Notes: generated by a model from the sequence alone, not told the origin. A DNA stretch of 64,000 nucleotides from Haloferax litoreum (GCF_009674605.1 NZ_WKJO01000001.1:2046001-2110000), one strand, 5' to 3'; positions 1 to 9,080 are shown, counted from the first letter of the stretch. A program made the numbers and translations.

Positions 1-226
1 CTATCTCGACCAACTCATCTACGAACGGGACGTTCGAGGCGTGCTACCGGTTGCGCACGAGGCGACGGTCACACAGGACGGCGACGAGTGGGTCGTCGAC
101 GCATCGGCCCGCGGTGTTCCCTTCGCGGACGTAGAGGCCCGTGACGTGAAGGCAGTCACCTATTCAGAGATGCGACTCGCACCGACCAACGACGGGTGGG
201 AATCGTACGTGGTATTCGACGTGTAA
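1..226 (+). CDS. archease, C-terminal part (5' end outside window)
   Basis: The reading frame is open from base 2 and ends at the TAA at 224-226, so the N-terminus lies outside the window. The visible 74 residues end in a KAVTYSEM...VVFDV pattern, typical of the C-terminus of archease (SHS2-like fold). Archease is the cofactor that lets the RNA ligase RtcB turn over and accept GTP. The identification rests on this C-terminal pattern and on RtcB lying 1.3 kb downstream on the same strand, a pairing well known in archaea and bacteria. In the family the metal-binding Asp lies in this final strand (VVFDV here). A separate membrane-protein gene intervenes before rtcB. Confidence 0.8.
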   Translation, partial: YLDQLIYERDVRGVLPVAHEATVTQDGDEWVVDASARGVPFADVEARDVKAVTYSEMRLAPTNDGWESYVVFDV

Positions 227-317
227 TTCGCGTATTCTATCGTTTCATACCTTCTATCGGCCGTCTTCGACCGAATTTATCCCGCGACGTTATGCCGTCT
301 CGACCGTAGTATCGTGC

Positions 318-1424
318 ATGTCCTCCACCGTTCGACGCGGGGCCGCGCTGAGTGGACTCGTCACCCTCCTCACCCTCGCCACGGGGACGGCAAGCGCGCA
401 CGTCAAGTACGTGACACCGGGGAGTGACCCCGTCGAAGTCGCCGCGTTCCTCGCCGACGCGTTGACGGACCCGTTTAACCTCGCCGTCCTCTCCGTGGGC
501 GCATTCGGCACCATCGCTACTGGGCTGGCGTATCTCAGACTCCGGCCGTTTCCGGACGACGTTCGAGTCTTCCGCCGCACACTCCGGTCGTACGAGGACC
601 GCCTGCCGTGGCTTCTCCGCCTCGCAGTCGGACTTCCGTTGGTCGGTGCAGGATTTTCGGGGTACTTCTTCTCGCCCGTCGTCCAACCTGCTGCCCCTGT
701 CTTCGTCCGCCTGTTCGGCATCACCATCGGGTTCCTCCTCCTGTTCGGGTTCGGGACGCGACTCGTCGCCGCCGTGGGTCTCGTCTCGTACCTCGTCGCG
801 CTCGCCGTCGAGCCTGCACTCCTCCTCGCGTTCGAGTACGTCCCCGGATTCCTCGCGATTGCACTCGTCGGTGGCGGACGGCCCAGTGCAGACCACGTCG
901 TCGCGTCCATGGCGGCAGACGACCGGACCGTGTACTCACGTCTCGACCCGTTCTATCGCCGCGTCGCGCTCCCGTTCGTGGAACGGACCCGTCACCTCGA
1001 ATCGTACGTTCCCGTGATTCTCCGCGTCGGCCTCGGACTCACCTTCGTCTACCTCGGTGTCGCACAGAAACTGATGGAACCCGGTGACGCACTCGCCGTC
1101 GTCGCCAAGTACGACCTCACGGCCGTCGTGCCTGTCGCACCCGAACTGTGGGTCGTCGGTGCGGGGTTGACCGAACTGCTCGTCGGTGTCCTCCTCATCG
1201 TCGGGGCGTTCACGCGCGCGGCGTCCGGTGTCGCGTTCTTGCTCTTCACGACGACGCTGTTCGGCCTCCCTGACGACCCTGTCCTCGCGCACATCTCGTT
1301 GTTCGGACTCGTCTCGGCGCTCCTCGTGACCGGTGGCGGGCCGTATTCGGTGGATGCGGCGCTCCACGACAGTTCGACTACTGCCGACACCAGCGCGCCG
1401 CCGCGGACGACACAGAGCGACTGA
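318..1424 (+). CDS. DoxX-like integral membrane protein with signal peptide
   Basis: A 368-residue protein. It opens with a likely Sec-type signal peptide (RRGAALSGLVTLLTLATGTASA, cleavage before HVKY) and continues with about eight hydrophobic segments. The second half (roughly residues 230-345) has the DoxX pattern: a first helix with LRVGLGLTFVYLGVAQKL, then GLTELLVGVLLIVGAFTR. DoxX proteins are membrane subunits or quinone-pathway-associated proteins; a precise role here is not evident. The ATG follows an A/T-rich element (AATTTAT, about 274-280). It sits between archease and rtcB on the same strand, but no link to RNA ligation can be seen in the sequence. Confidence 0.72.
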   Translation: MSSTVRRGAALSGLVTLLTLATGTASAHVKYVTPGSDPVEVAAFLADALTDPFNLAVLSVGAFGTIATGLAYLRLRPFPDDVRVFRRTLRSYEDRLPWLLRLAVGLPLVGAGFSGYFFSPVVQPAAPVFVRLFGITIGFLLLFGFGTRLVAAVGLVSYLVALAVEPALLLAFEYVPGFLAIALVGGGRPSADHVVASMAADDRTVYSRLDPFYRRVALPFVERTRHLESYVPVILRVGLGLTFVYLGVAQKLMEPGDALAVVAKYDLTAVVPVAPELWVVGAGLTELLVGVLLIVGAFTRAASGVAFLLFTTTLFGLPDDPVLAHISLFGLVSALLVTGGGPYSVDAALHDSSTTADTSAPPRTTQSD

Positions 1425-1510
1425 CCGATTGGAGCACGGCATTCGGTGTGAGACGACTGACACAGGCGCGTGACGGAATCCTATTCAATCGCCGTCTCGA
1501 TTGTTCGACC

Positions 1511-2971
1511 ATGACCACACGCGAGTTCGGCGATATCGAACTGCGACGAGTTCGCGAGCACGTCTGGGAGATTCCGCAGGAGGGCGACATGAACGCCCCC
1601 GCACGGATTCTAGCCTCCGAGGCACTGCTCGAACAGATTGGACAGGATAAGACGCTCGAACAGTTGCGAAACGCCACGCACCTGCCGGGTATCACGAAAC
1701 ACGCCATCTGCATGCCAGACGGTCACCAAGGCTACGGGTTCCCCGTCGGCGGCGTCGGCGCGACAGACACCACTGACGGATGCATCTCACCCGGTGCTGT
1801 CGGATACGACATCAACTGCGGGGTTCGAATGATGACGACGAACCTCACCTACGAAGACCTTCAGGGGAAGGAAGCGGAACTCGTTGACGCCCTCTTCGAG
1901 GCCATCCCGTCCGGCCTCGGCGGCGGCGGTGTCGTCAACGGTGACGCCGAGACCATCGACGACATCCTCGCTCGCGGGATGCAGTGGGCACTCGACGAAG
2001 GCTACGCCACCGAAGACGACCTGGCCCACTGCGAAGACGAAGGGTTCCGCGACGACGCACATCCAGAGTACGTCTCGCAGAAAGCGAAAGACCGTGGTCG
2101 AAACCAAATCGGCAGTCTCGGGTCCGGTAACCACTTCCTCGAAGTCCAGCGTGTCACCGATATCTACCGCGACGACGTCGCCGAGTCGTTCGGTCTCGAA
2201 GCAGACCAAATCGTCGTCCTCATCCACTGCGGGTCCCGCGGACTGGGTCATCAGACCTGTACGGACTATCTGCGACGAATCGAGAAGGAGCACAACGACC
2301 TGCTCGAAGAACTCCCCGACAAGGAACTCGCCGCCGCGCCCGCCGGGTCAGAACTGGCCGAGGAGTACTACGGCGCGATGTGCGCCGCCATCAACTTCGC
2401 GTGGGTGAACCGGCAACTAATCATGCACCGCACGCGCGAGGTGTTCGCCGACGTGTTCGACCGCGAGTGGCACGACATGGAGATGCGCCTGCTCTACGAC
2501 GTCGCGCACAACATCGCGAAGAAGGAAGTACACACCATCGACGGCGAGGAGCGAGAACTCTACGTCCACCGAAAAGGTGCGACCCGAGCGTTCCCCGCCG
2601 GGCGACCCGAACTCCCGCCGGCGTACGCCGACGTGGGGCAACCGGTCATCATCCCCGGCAGCATGGGCGCTGGAAGCTACGTCCTCCGAGGCGGCGACGA
2701 GTCACTCGGCCTCACGTTCGGGTCTACCGCCCACGGTGCGGGTCGATTGATGAGTCGAACGAAGGCGAAACAGGAGTACTGGGGCGAGACGGTCCAAGAA
2801 GAACTCCGCGAGCAAGAGAAGATATTCGTGAAGGCGCAGTCGGGTGCGACGGTGGCAGAAGAGGCACCGGGCGTCTACAAGGACGTGGACGAAGTCGTCC
2901 GTGTCTCTGACGAGTTGGGCATCGGCGACAAAGTCGCGCGGACGTTCCCGGTCTGTAACATCAAGGGTTGA
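1511..2971 (+). CDS. rtcB: RtcB, 3'-phosphate/5'-OH RNA ligase
   Basis: A 486-residue RNA-splicing ligase that joins 2',3'-cyclic phosphate or 3'-phosphate ends to 5'-OH ends, using GTP and Mn2+; in archaea it seals tRNA exons. Family signatures are complete: GYDINCGVR with metal-ligand Cys103, GSGNHFLEVQ, HCGSRGLGHQ, GSMGAGSYVL, and TAHGAGRLMSR, where His408 is the expected guanylylated residue. I chose the ATG at 1511 over an in-frame GTG at 1448 because the protein then begins MTTREFGDIELRR, and a TATA-like stretch (CTATTCAAT, about 1480-1488) lies about 27 nt upstream, as expected for a leaderless haloarchaeal start. Archease is encoded just upstream. A T6 run follows the stop. Confidence 0.96.
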   Translation: MTTREFGDIELRRVREHVWEIPQEGDMNAPARILASEALLEQIGQDKTLEQLRNATHLPGITKHAICMPDGHQGYGFPVGGVGATDTTDGCISPGAVGYDINCGVRMMTTNLTYEDLQGKEAELVDALFEAIPSGLGGGGVVNGDAETIDDILARGMQWALDEGYATEDDLAHCEDEGFRDDAHPEYVSQKAKDRGRNQIGSLGSGNHFLEVQRVTDIYRDDVAESFGLEADQIVVLIHCGSRGLGHQTCTDYLRRIEKEHNDLLEELPDKELAAAPAGSELAEEYYGAMCAAINFAWVNRQLIMHRTREVFADVFDREWHDMEMRLLYDVAHNIAKKEVHTIDGEERELYVHRKGATRAFPAGRPELPPAYADVGQPVIIPGSMGAGSYVLRGGDESLGLTFGSTAHGAGRLMSRTKAKQEYWGETVQEELREQEKIFVKAQSGATVAEEAPGVYKDVDEVVRVSDELGIGDKVARTFPVCNIKG

Positions 2972-2988
2972 ACCGGCCGAGAAGCGGA

Positions 2989-2994
2989 TTTTTT
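2989..2994 (+). terminator. T-run after rtcB
   Basis: Six consecutive T residues lie 18 nt after the rtcB stop codon, inside the short gap before the convergent gene. Archaeal RNA polymerase terminates at such U-tracts. The reverse strand of the same run overlaps the stop of the convergent gene and would give an A-run there, so it would serve only rtcB. Confidence 0.5.
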
Positions 2995-3340
2995 AGGCTG
3001 TGGTCGCGGTCACAGTCCGACGCTTGTAGAAGTAGTACGCGAGGGCAGCGAGGCCGACGAAGACGGCGGTGACGCCGTCGCCAACTGCACTACCGGACAG
3101 GAGTGCCGAGACGACGCTCCCGAGGCCGAGGGCGAGGACGAGCAGTCCTCCACCGAGAATCCACGCCCGCGAGTCCGAATTCACCTCGGCGTACTGACCG
3201 CTCTCGATGAGCGCCATCTCTTTTCTGTGTTCGAGGTAGGCAATCACCACACCGAAGGTGAGGATAGCGACGCCGAGGAGGGCGAACGGGAGGAAGAAGA
3301 ACACGTCACCGAGGCTGAATCCAGATTGTATTGGTATCAT
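2993..3340 (-). CDS. small membrane protein, function unknown
   Basis: A 115-residue protein with three hydrophobic segments: about residues 10-33 (FFFLPFALLGVAILTFGVVI), 60-80 (WILGGGLLVLALGLGSVVSA) and 86-105. A charged loop YLEHRKEMALIESGQY lies after the first. This N-terminal helix plus charged cytoplasmic loop resembles DUF6249-type small membrane proteins, but I cannot assign a function. It ends tail-to-tail against rtcB. Confidence 0.6.
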   Translation of the reverse strand: MIPIQSGFSLGDVFFFLPFALLGVAILTFGVVIAYLEHRKEMALIESGQYAEVNSDSRAWILGGGLLVLALGLGSVVSALLSGSAVGDGVTAVFVGLAALAYYFYKRRTVTATTA

Positions 3341-3427
3341 ACCTTCATATCGTCACGCAGGGTATTGAATCGAGAGTGACAGGTGGTAGCGCCCGGTGTG
3401 AGACAGAGACGGAGTCGGATGGCCTAC

Positions 3428-3832
3428 TCAGTAGCCGCCGGGTCCGCGCGGCCCAGCGTTCGGCCCTCGCGGAGTCGACGGTCCCTGTCCCCCGATAACG
3501 ACGTAGTCGCTCTCGGGGACTGCTTCGACTTCTCGCCCGTCTTCATACTTGACGAACGAGAGGTAGAAGTCGCGTCCGCACGGCGACGCCAGACCGGGAT
3601 TTTCTACGTCGGCGGCGTCACTCACGTCGTCAGTCCATGCCACCGCCGAGGCGTCGCTCTCGCCGCAGACGAAGTGGACACCGTCTGCGTCTTCGAAGTC
3701 TCCTGACGGGTCGGCGTAGTCCCACCCTTCTAACGGGTACGGCGTCACCGACTTATCGGCGAGGTAGCCGTCCCGTTCGAGTTCGACGACGGAACCGCAG
3801 TGCGGGCAGTAGTACGAGACCGGAAATCCCAT
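3428..3832 (-). CDS. zinc-ribbon protein, function unknown
   Basis: The protein from the ATG at 3832 has 134 residues and begins MGFPVSYYCPHCGSVVELERDGYL, giving one CPHCG knuckle near the N-terminus. Further cysteines at FVCGES and SPCGRD could complete the zinc site. The C-terminus is low-complexity (PRGPNAGPRGPGGY). A longer in-frame start exists at 3907 or 3937, but a TTAAGCC element at 3855-3861 lies about 26 nt before 3832 and falls inside the longer version, so the short, leaderless form is preferred. No family was recognised. Confidence 0.55.
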   Translation of the reverse strand: MGFPVSYYCPHCGSVVELERDGYLADKSVTPYPLEGWDYADPSGDFEDADGVHFVCGESDASAVAWTDDVSDAADVENPGLASPCGRDFYLSFVKYEDGREVEAVPESDYVVIGGQGPSTPRGPNAGPRGPGGY

Positions 3833-4018
3833 GAGAGAAACGTAGGACTCGGCGGGCTTAACGGACACGGCGAGGCGATAGCGTCCCGACTGAGGTTTAT
3901 CTGCCATGACGCGGCCAGACCCCGTGTGCGTTGACACCCACCGTGAGGCGTGACGCGGTTGTGCGGCACGTCGCCTCGCGGACGCCGAGTGCCGCCTGTT
4001 CGCTATTCGTCTTCCAAT

Positions 4019-4573
4019 TCAGACGCCCGACGGTCCGTCGCCGACGTACCGGAACGCGACGCCCGCGCGTTCGGCAGTCACTTCGTCGCGGGCGGAGTCG
4101 CCGACGAACACCGCCGAGTCGGGGTCGGCGTCCATCCGGTCGAGCGTCGTGAGCAACGGTTCCGGGTCCGGTTTCCGCGTCTCGACGGTGTCGCGTCCGA
4201 CGACAGCGTCGACGTAATCAGCTAGGTCGTGTACGTCGAGTGCGACGCGGCAGGCGTCCTCGGCGTTGAGCGAGCAAACACCGGAGGGAACGCCGTCGTC
4301 CGGGAGATAGTCGGCAAGCGGGAGCACGTCAGAAACCCACGCCCCCTGTCGTTCGTGCGAGGCGAGTTCCAGTTCGAGTTCGTCGCGGACGCCCGCCTCG
4401 TCGGCCACGTCGAGCATGTCCCAGAGGTCCATCGAGTCGGCGTCGACGCCGGCGTCTCGGAGGACGGCGGCCACGTCGGTTGCCGCGTCGTCCCAGTCGA
4501 CGCGGAGGTTCACGAGCGTGCCATCTAAATCGTAGACGACGGCGTCGAAGTCAGCGAGGTCGGGGAGACTCAT
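4019..4573 (-). CDS. HAD-superfamily hydrolase (phosphoglycolate phosphatase-like)
   Basis: A 184-residue haloacid-dehalogenase-fold phosphatase. Motif I is VVYDLDGTL (nucleophile Asp15, acid Asp17). Motif II is near GVCSLNAED, motif III is the Lys of VETRKPDPEPLL, and motif IV is AVFVGDSARDEVTAERAG. The small alpha-helical cap between motif I and II is of the phosphoglycolate phosphatase/beta-phosphoglucomutase class. The substrate cannot be told from sequence. The gene stands alone, with convergent and divergent neighbours. Confidence 0.85.
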   Translation of the reverse strand: MSLPDLADFDAVVYDLDGTLVNLRVDWDDAATDVAAVLRDAGVDADSMDLWDMLDVADEAGVRDELELELASHERQGAWVSDVLPLADYLPDDGVPSGVCSLNAEDACRVALDVHDLADYVDAVVGRDTVETRKPDPEPLLTTLDRMDADPDSAVFVGDSARDEVTAERAGVAFRYVGDGPSGV

Positions 4574-4647
4574 TAGTCGATGTAGGGTGTTCGAGCGAAA
4601 AGACGCTTCGGGAGAAGACCTATACTGGAGAGTAACAACTCGAATCC

Positions 4648-5055
4648 ATGTTCTCCTCGCTGCGTGACCGCCTCCTTCCGCTGTTTCCTTCGTTCGTCGT
4701 CGTAGCCGGTGTTCTCATGCCGTGGGTGCAAGTCGACCCGAACCACGAGGGACCGGTCATCGCCATCTACTACCCCGGAATGGGGAGTGGCCTCGAACTT
4801 CCGCATGGAGTCGCGCTCCTCGTCGCTGTCGGTGGCCTCTCTGTCCTCTCACTCGCTGGTCGCCGGTTGCGACGCGCTGAACTCGTCGTCGGCGTCGGCG
4901 GGGCTGTCGCAGTCGGGTGGTTCATTCTGTCGTGGCAGGGAGCGTTCGTCCCCGCGCCCGGCGCGTGGGTGACACTCGTTGGGTGTCTGTTACTCGCCGC
5001 TGTCGGAGCGGGTCGTATCACCGTCGCACGCCGGAAGACGAAAACTGTCGCCTGA
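4648..5055 (+). CDS. four-helix membrane protein, function unknown
   Basis: A 135-residue very hydrophobic protein with about four membrane segments: residues 11-26, 55-72, 80-96 and 106-124. The first loop (PWVQVDPNHEGPVIAIYYPGMGSG) is probably extracellular. No domain was recognised. The start is a clear ATG, and the frame ends 15 bp before the convergent acyl-CoA dehydrogenase stop codon. Confidence 0.6.
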   Translation: MFSSLRDRLLPLFPSFVVVAGVLMPWVQVDPNHEGPVIAIYYPGMGSGLELPHGVALLVAVGGLSVLSLAGRRLRRAELVVGVGGAVAVGWFILSWQGAFVPAPGAWVTLVGCLLLAAVGAGRITVARRKTKTVA

Positions 5056-5070
5056 AATCGGAAACGAGAG

Positions 5071-6225
5071 TTAGTCGAGCAGCGACCGGGCGATGACTTC
5101 CTTCTGAATCTCGCTCGTGCCCTCGTAGATGGTCGTAATCTTCGCGTCGCGGTAGTAACGTTCCACGTCGAAGTCGGTCGTGTAGCCGTAGCCACCGTGA
5201 ACCTGTACGGCTTCGTTAGTCACGTCGACTGCTGCTTCGCTGGCGTAGTACTTCGCCATCGATGCGGCGGTCCGCGGGTCTTCGCCGGCGTCGGCGACGC
5301 GGGCCGCTTCGCGGACCATCGTGCGCGACGCGTGGACCTTCGTCCCCATGTCCGCAATCTTGTGACGAATCGACTGAATCTTCGAGATGGGGTTGTCGAA
5401 CTGCTCACGCTCGTTCGCGTAGGAGATGGCGTCGTCGAGCGCCGACTGGGCGAGTCCGGTCGCCTGCGCGGCGATGCCGATGCGACCACCAGTCAGGATG
5501 TGGAACGCCGCGGAGAGGCCGCGCCCTTCCTCAGTGAGGCGGTTCTCGGCAGGGATACGCACGTCGTCGAAGGTGAGGCCGGTCGTATCAGACGCGCGGA
5601 GGCCGAGTTTCTCTTCTTTCTTGCCGACTTCGTAGCCGGCGTCTTCGGGAACGAGGAACTGCGTCACCGAGTTCGGGTCGTCGGGGTCCGTCTTGGCGAA
5701 GAGGATGCACACGCCGCCACGCTGGCCGTTCGTAATCCACTGCTTCTGGCCGTTGATGACGTACTCGTCGCCCTCACGGCGAGCGACGGTGGACATCTCG
5801 GCCGGGTTCGACCCCGCTTCGGGTTCGGAGAGGGCGAACATCCCGACTGGGCGACCTTGCGCCATCTTGGGAAGCCACTCTTCTTTCTGCTCCTCGGATG
5901 CGAACTCCGAGATGCACTCAGTGGCGAGACAGTGAACCGAGAGGGCGGTGGCGACGGCGAGTTGGCCGTAGGCGACTTCCTCGTTGACGACAGCGTAGGT
6001 GGTTCGGTCGGCACCGAATCCGCCGTACTCCTCGGGGACGGTCAGTCCCGTCAAGTCGAGTTCGGCGAGGCCGTCCCAGACGTCCTCGGGGAACGTCTCC
6101 GTCTCGTCTGCCTCGCGTGCAGTTGGCCGAATCTCTTCGACTGCGAACTCGTGGACCACGTCCTGAATGGCCCGTTGCTCGCCAGTCAGACCCGTAGCAG
6201 ACCCTACTGATTCCATGGTGTCCAC
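5071..6225 (-). CDS. acd: acyl-CoA dehydrogenase
   Basis: A 384-residue FAD enzyme of the short/medium-chain acyl-CoA dehydrogenase family. It oxidises acyl-CoA to trans-2-enoyl-CoA and passes electrons to electron-transfer flavoprotein. Features include the N-terminal helical domain, the middle beta domain (FALSEPEAGSNPA, QKQWITNG), the C-terminal helical domain with VQVHGGYGYTTDFDVERYYRDAK, and the catalytic base Glu368 in TTIYEGTSEIQ. An in-frame ATG three codons later (6216) is an alternative start. The Fix operon at 19.5-23.7 kb is a plausible electron acceptor system (inference). It is a single gene with no beta-oxidation neighbours. Confidence 0.93.
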   Translation of the reverse strand: MDTMESVGSATGLTGEQRAIQDVVHEFAVEEIRPTAREADETETFPEDVWDGLAELDLTGLTVPEEYGGFGADRTTYAVVNEEVAYGQLAVATALSVHCLATECISEFASEEQKEEWLPKMAQGRPVGMFALSEPEAGSNPAEMSTVARREGDEYVINGQKQWITNGQRGGVCILFAKTDPDDPNSVTQFLVPEDAGYEVGKKEEKLGLRASDTTGLTFDDVRIPAENRLTEEGRGLSAAFHILTGGRIGIAAQATGLAQSALDDAISYANEREQFDNPISKIQSIRHKIADMGTKVHASRTMVREAARVADAGEDPRTAASMAKYYASEAAVDVTNEAVQVHGGYGYTTDFDVERYYRDAKITTIYEGTSEIQKEVIARSLLD

Positions 6226-6337
6226 TACGGATCGTCATTGAAAAAGATGATTGAACCATCCCGCGACTCTGTTCACTTCGGTGATGCGTGGGCAGTCCGA
6301 CACCCACCGATTAGTAGACTCGTTGTGAAGTCACAGT

Positions 6338-7243
6338 ATGGAGACGACGACCCGAGAGGACCACACGTTCGACAGTCAGGGCGTCGCCTGCGCCGGGTGG
6401 CTTTACCGACCAACCGATGTCGAGAACCCACCGGTCGTGGTCATGGCACATGGGTTCGGTGGCGAACGAACGTGGCGTTTACCCGCCTTCGCCGAGCGGT
6501 TTTCTGAACGGGGACTCGCAGTATTCGTCTTCGATTACCGAACCTTCGGTGCGAGTGGGGGGACCCCGAGAAACCTGGTCGACCCGTTCAACCACCGCGC
6601 AGACTGGCTCGAGGCTATCGACTACGTGCGGTCGCTCTCAACGGTGGACGCCGGCCGGGTTGCGCTCTGGGGTACGTCGTTCAGCGGTGGCCACGTCATC
6701 GACGCCGCGTCCCGCGCGGCCGGTATCCGTGCAGTCGTCGCGCAGGTGCCGTTCTCTGATGGGCCACGGACGGGACTCAACTTGGTTCGACGCGGGGGAC
6801 TGGACTACCTCAAAAAGAGCGTCGTCGCAGGACTCCGCGACGCGTGGCGAGCGATTCATGGCCGAAAACCATACTACATCCCGCTCGTCGGGTCACCCGA
6901 CGAGTTCGCGCTTCTCAACACGCCCGACGCTGTCCACGGGGTCGAAGCGCTGATACCCGACGACGAGGAGTGGGACAACCGCTGTGCTGCGCGGGTCTCG
7001 TTCACTGTGCTGACTTATCGACCACTCGCTCGTGCGCGCAACGTCAACGCCCCGGTGTTTATCGCACAGGCGACGAACGACGCGATAATCCCCGCATCGA
7101 CGGTCGACCGACTGGTCGACGAACTCGACGACGTCGAACGGGTCCGATACCCGTTGGGACACTTCGATGCGTACGTCGGGGACGCCTTCGAGGAAGTCGT
7201 CGACCGAGAGGGTCGCTTCCTCGAACGACACCTCACGGACTGA
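6338..7243 (+). CDS. alpha/beta hydrolase
   Basis: A 301-residue serine hydrolase of the alpha/beta fold. The oxyanion strand reads VVVMAHGFGGERTW and the nucleophile elbow is VALWGTSFSGGHVI (Ser114). The acid and base are probably the Asp of ATNDAIIPASTV and the His of YPLGHFDAYVGDAFEEV. This pattern (HGFGG, GTSFSGG, C-terminal GHFD.Y) is common in archaeal and actinobacterial acetyl-xylan-esterase or dipeptidyl-peptidase-like hydrolases. The substrate is unknown. There is no signal peptide, so it is cytoplasmic. Confidence 0.85.
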   Translation: METTTREDHTFDSQGVACAGWLYRPTDVENPPVVVMAHGFGGERTWRLPAFAERFSERGLAVFVFDYRTFGASGGTPRNLVDPFNHRADWLEAIDYVRSLSTVDAGRVALWGTSFSGGHVIDAASRAAGIRAVVAQVPFSDGPRTGLNLVRRGGLDYLKKSVVAGLRDAWRAIHGRKPYYIPLVGSPDEFALLNTPDAVHGVEALIPDDEEWDNRCAARVSFTVLTYRPLARARNVNAPVFIAQATNDAIIPASTVDRLVDELDDVERVRYPLGHFDAYVGDAFEEVVDREGRFLERHLTD

Positions 7244-7305
7244 GTGAGTCGAACGGAGAACGGCGAAACGAGCAACCGTTAGACGGGACCACCGAGCCTC
7301 GGCGT

Positions 7306-8493
7306 TCAGTCTCTGAGGAACGCCAACACCTCGTCAGCGGACGCGCCGATGCCGCCACCCTGTGCGAACGTCGGACTGCCACCGCCGCCACCGCCAAACT
7401 CGTCGGTCACCTCGGAGACGACGTCACCCGCGGCGACGTCTCCTGCGCTGGCGACGACGAGGAACGGCGCGTTCGACTCGCCGACGGCGACCATCACGTC
7501 GGCGTCGTCGCGTGCTTCTTTCACCGCCTCACCGACCTCGTTGGCCTCGAATCCCGAAATCGACCCAATCTTCCACGTCAGTCCGCCGCGTTCGACAGTC
7601 TGGAACTCGGCGAGGCGCGCACCGAGTACTTCCGACTTCAGGTCGGCGAGTTCGGATTCGAGGTCACTTCGGGCCTCGACGGCGCTGGACGCCGTCGGTC
7701 CGAGGTCATCGAGACTCGTCCCGAGTGCACTCGCCGCGTCGTACGCTGCTGTCTGCAACTCGGCGCGGTGGTCGATGGCCGAGGGGCCGACTGCGAACTC
7801 GACGCGAGTGAGTCCCTCACCGGGGTTCGAGCGACCGAGGACTTCGACCGGGCCGATTTCGATGGTGTTCGAGACGTGCGTCCCGCCGCACGCGCCCCAG
7901 TCCCAGCCTTCGATACTGACGATGCGAACCTCGTCGGCGTCGGCGAAGACACCCTCTTCGGTCTTGACGTTGAACGCGATTTCCTCGCGTTCGCGTGCCT
8001 CTTCGACCGGAATCTCTTCCCACGACACGTCACGGGCGTCCCAGACTGCTCGGTTGACGAGGCGTTCTAACTCGACGAGTGCCGTGTCGTCGACGTCAGT
8101 CGTCGTCTCGAAGTCGACGCGGACTTTCTCGTCGGAGATGCCGAACCCACCGTAGCCGAGTTCGTCGAAGATGTGGCGTGCGGCCCCGTAGAGCACGTGG
8201 CTCGCAGTGTGCGCCCGCATACAGTAGGTCCGGAAGTCGTCGTCGACGACGCCGGTCACCTCGTCGCCAACCGAGAAGGTCGGTTCGGTGGCGAGTTCGT
8301 GGACGACGACTCCGTCCGCTGCTCGGACGTGGACGACTTCGGTGTCGCCGAGCACACCACGGTCGGACGGTTGCCCACCGCCTTCGGCGTAGAAGTACGT
8401 CTCGTCGAGGACGACAGACTGGCCGTCGACGTCGGTGACTGTCGCCTCGAACGCCCGAACCGTCGGGTTGTCGGATGCGAGAGAGGATGACAT
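7306..8493 (-). CDS. alaX: alanyl-tRNA editing protein, AlaX-L type with DHHA1 domain
   Basis: A 395-residue trans-editing hydrolase that removes Ser or Gly from mischarged tRNA-Ala. The first half matches the editing part of AlaRS: GGGQPSDRG, then the zinc ligands His95 and His99 in HTASHVL, and Cys202 and His206 in CGGTHVSNT. The tail (about residues 300-395) is a DHHA1 domain with a Gly-rich stretch GGGGGGSPTFAQGGG. This long form with DHHA1 is AlaX-L. The glycine run is also the end of the DHHA1 tRNA-elbow-binding domain in AlaRS. It is encoded convergently to the alpha/beta hydrolase and just downstream of the MBF1-like gene. Confidence 0.92.
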   Translation of the reverse strand: MSSSLASDNPTVRAFEATVTDVDGQSVVLDETYFYAEGGGQPSDRGVLGDTEVVHVRAADGVVVHELATEPTFSVGDEVTGVVDDDFRTYCMRAHTASHVLYGAARHIFDELGYGGFGISDEKVRVDFETTTDVDDTALVELERLVNRAVWDARDVSWEEIPVEEAREREEIAFNVKTEEGVFADADEVRIVSIEGWDWGACGGTHVSNTIEIGPVEVLGRSNPGEGLTRVEFAVGPSAIDHRAELQTAAYDAASALGTSLDDLGPTASSAVEARSDLESELADLKSEVLGARLAEFQTVERGGLTWKIGSISGFEANEVGEAVKEARDDADVMVAVGESNAPFLVVASAGDVAAGDVVSEVTDEFGGGGGGSPTFAQGGGIGASADEVLAFLRD

Positions 8494-8528
8494 GTGGGCG
8501 TCGAGACGCCCGAGGGAGAAAAATCGTG

Positions 8529-9050
8529 CTACTCGTCTACGAGGGTCACGTCGAGTCGCTCTTCGAGTGCGCGGATGACCGACCCGCCGACGTTCGCGCG
8601 CGTCGCCCGGCCCTGTTCGATGGCGAGCAGTTGTTTCTCTTCGAGTTCGAGTTCGTCTGCGAGTTCGTCCAGTTGCAGACCTTCGTCCTGTCGGGCAGAT
8701 TCGACGATATCGCCGTATCCAGACACGAGGTACGGGAGACGGTCTTTCTCGTAGTTCGTCCCCTTCTCTTCCCAGTGCTTCGCGCTCCCCTTGGCGCTGT
8801 CGTACATCTTCGCCGTTCGCTGGGCGGCGCGTTTGCGGCGACTACGCTCAGAGTCGTCTCGTGTGGACTGCGACTGCTCGTTCTTCCGGTCGGTGTGGCG
8901 GTTCTCGCCGTGAGGGGCGCAGTCGGGACAGACCAGCAGGTTCGCACCGGCAACGTTCGCCCGGCGGAGTTTCGTGGTCGTCCGCCCGCAGAGTTCGCAA
9001 CTGTCGCCACCGGAGTCACCGCCGCCCCGGTTGGTCGAATACTTAGCCAT
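8529..9050 (-). CDS. MBF1-like transcription factor (zinc ribbon + HTH)
   Basis: A 173-residue archaeal multiprotein-bridging-factor-1 homologue. The N-terminal zinc ribbon uses Cys18, Cys21, Cys41 and Cys44 (CELCG...CPDC). A charged linker follows, then an HTH_3 (Cro/cI) domain near residues 107-160 with ARQDEGLQLDELADELELEEKQLLAIEQG. Archaeal MBF1 is known to bind the ribosomal small subunit and may link translation with transcription. The ATG at 9050 is supported by TTTTAAA at 9074-9080, about 26 nt upstream; a longer in-frame reading reaches 9263 but crosses that promoter. Confidence 0.9.
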   Translation of the reverse strand: MAKYSTNRGGGDSGGDSCELCGRTTTKLRRANVAGANLLVCPDCAPHGENRHTDRKNEQSQSTRDDSERSRRKRAAQRTAKMYDSAKGSAKHWEEKGTNYEKDRLPYLVSGYGDIVESARQDEGLQLDELADELELEEKQLLAIEQGRATRANVGGSVIRALEERLDVTLVDE

Positions 9051-9073
9051 GTGGCGTGTTACTCGTTCGACCC

Positions 9074-9080
9074 TTTTAAA
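9074..9080 (-). promoter_or_regulatory. TATA element of the MBF1-like gene
   Basis: TTTTAAA read on the minus strand lies 24-30 nt before the ATG at 9050. This spacing puts the transcription start at or beside the start codon, the usual leaderless arrangement in haloarchaea. Confidence 0.6.
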
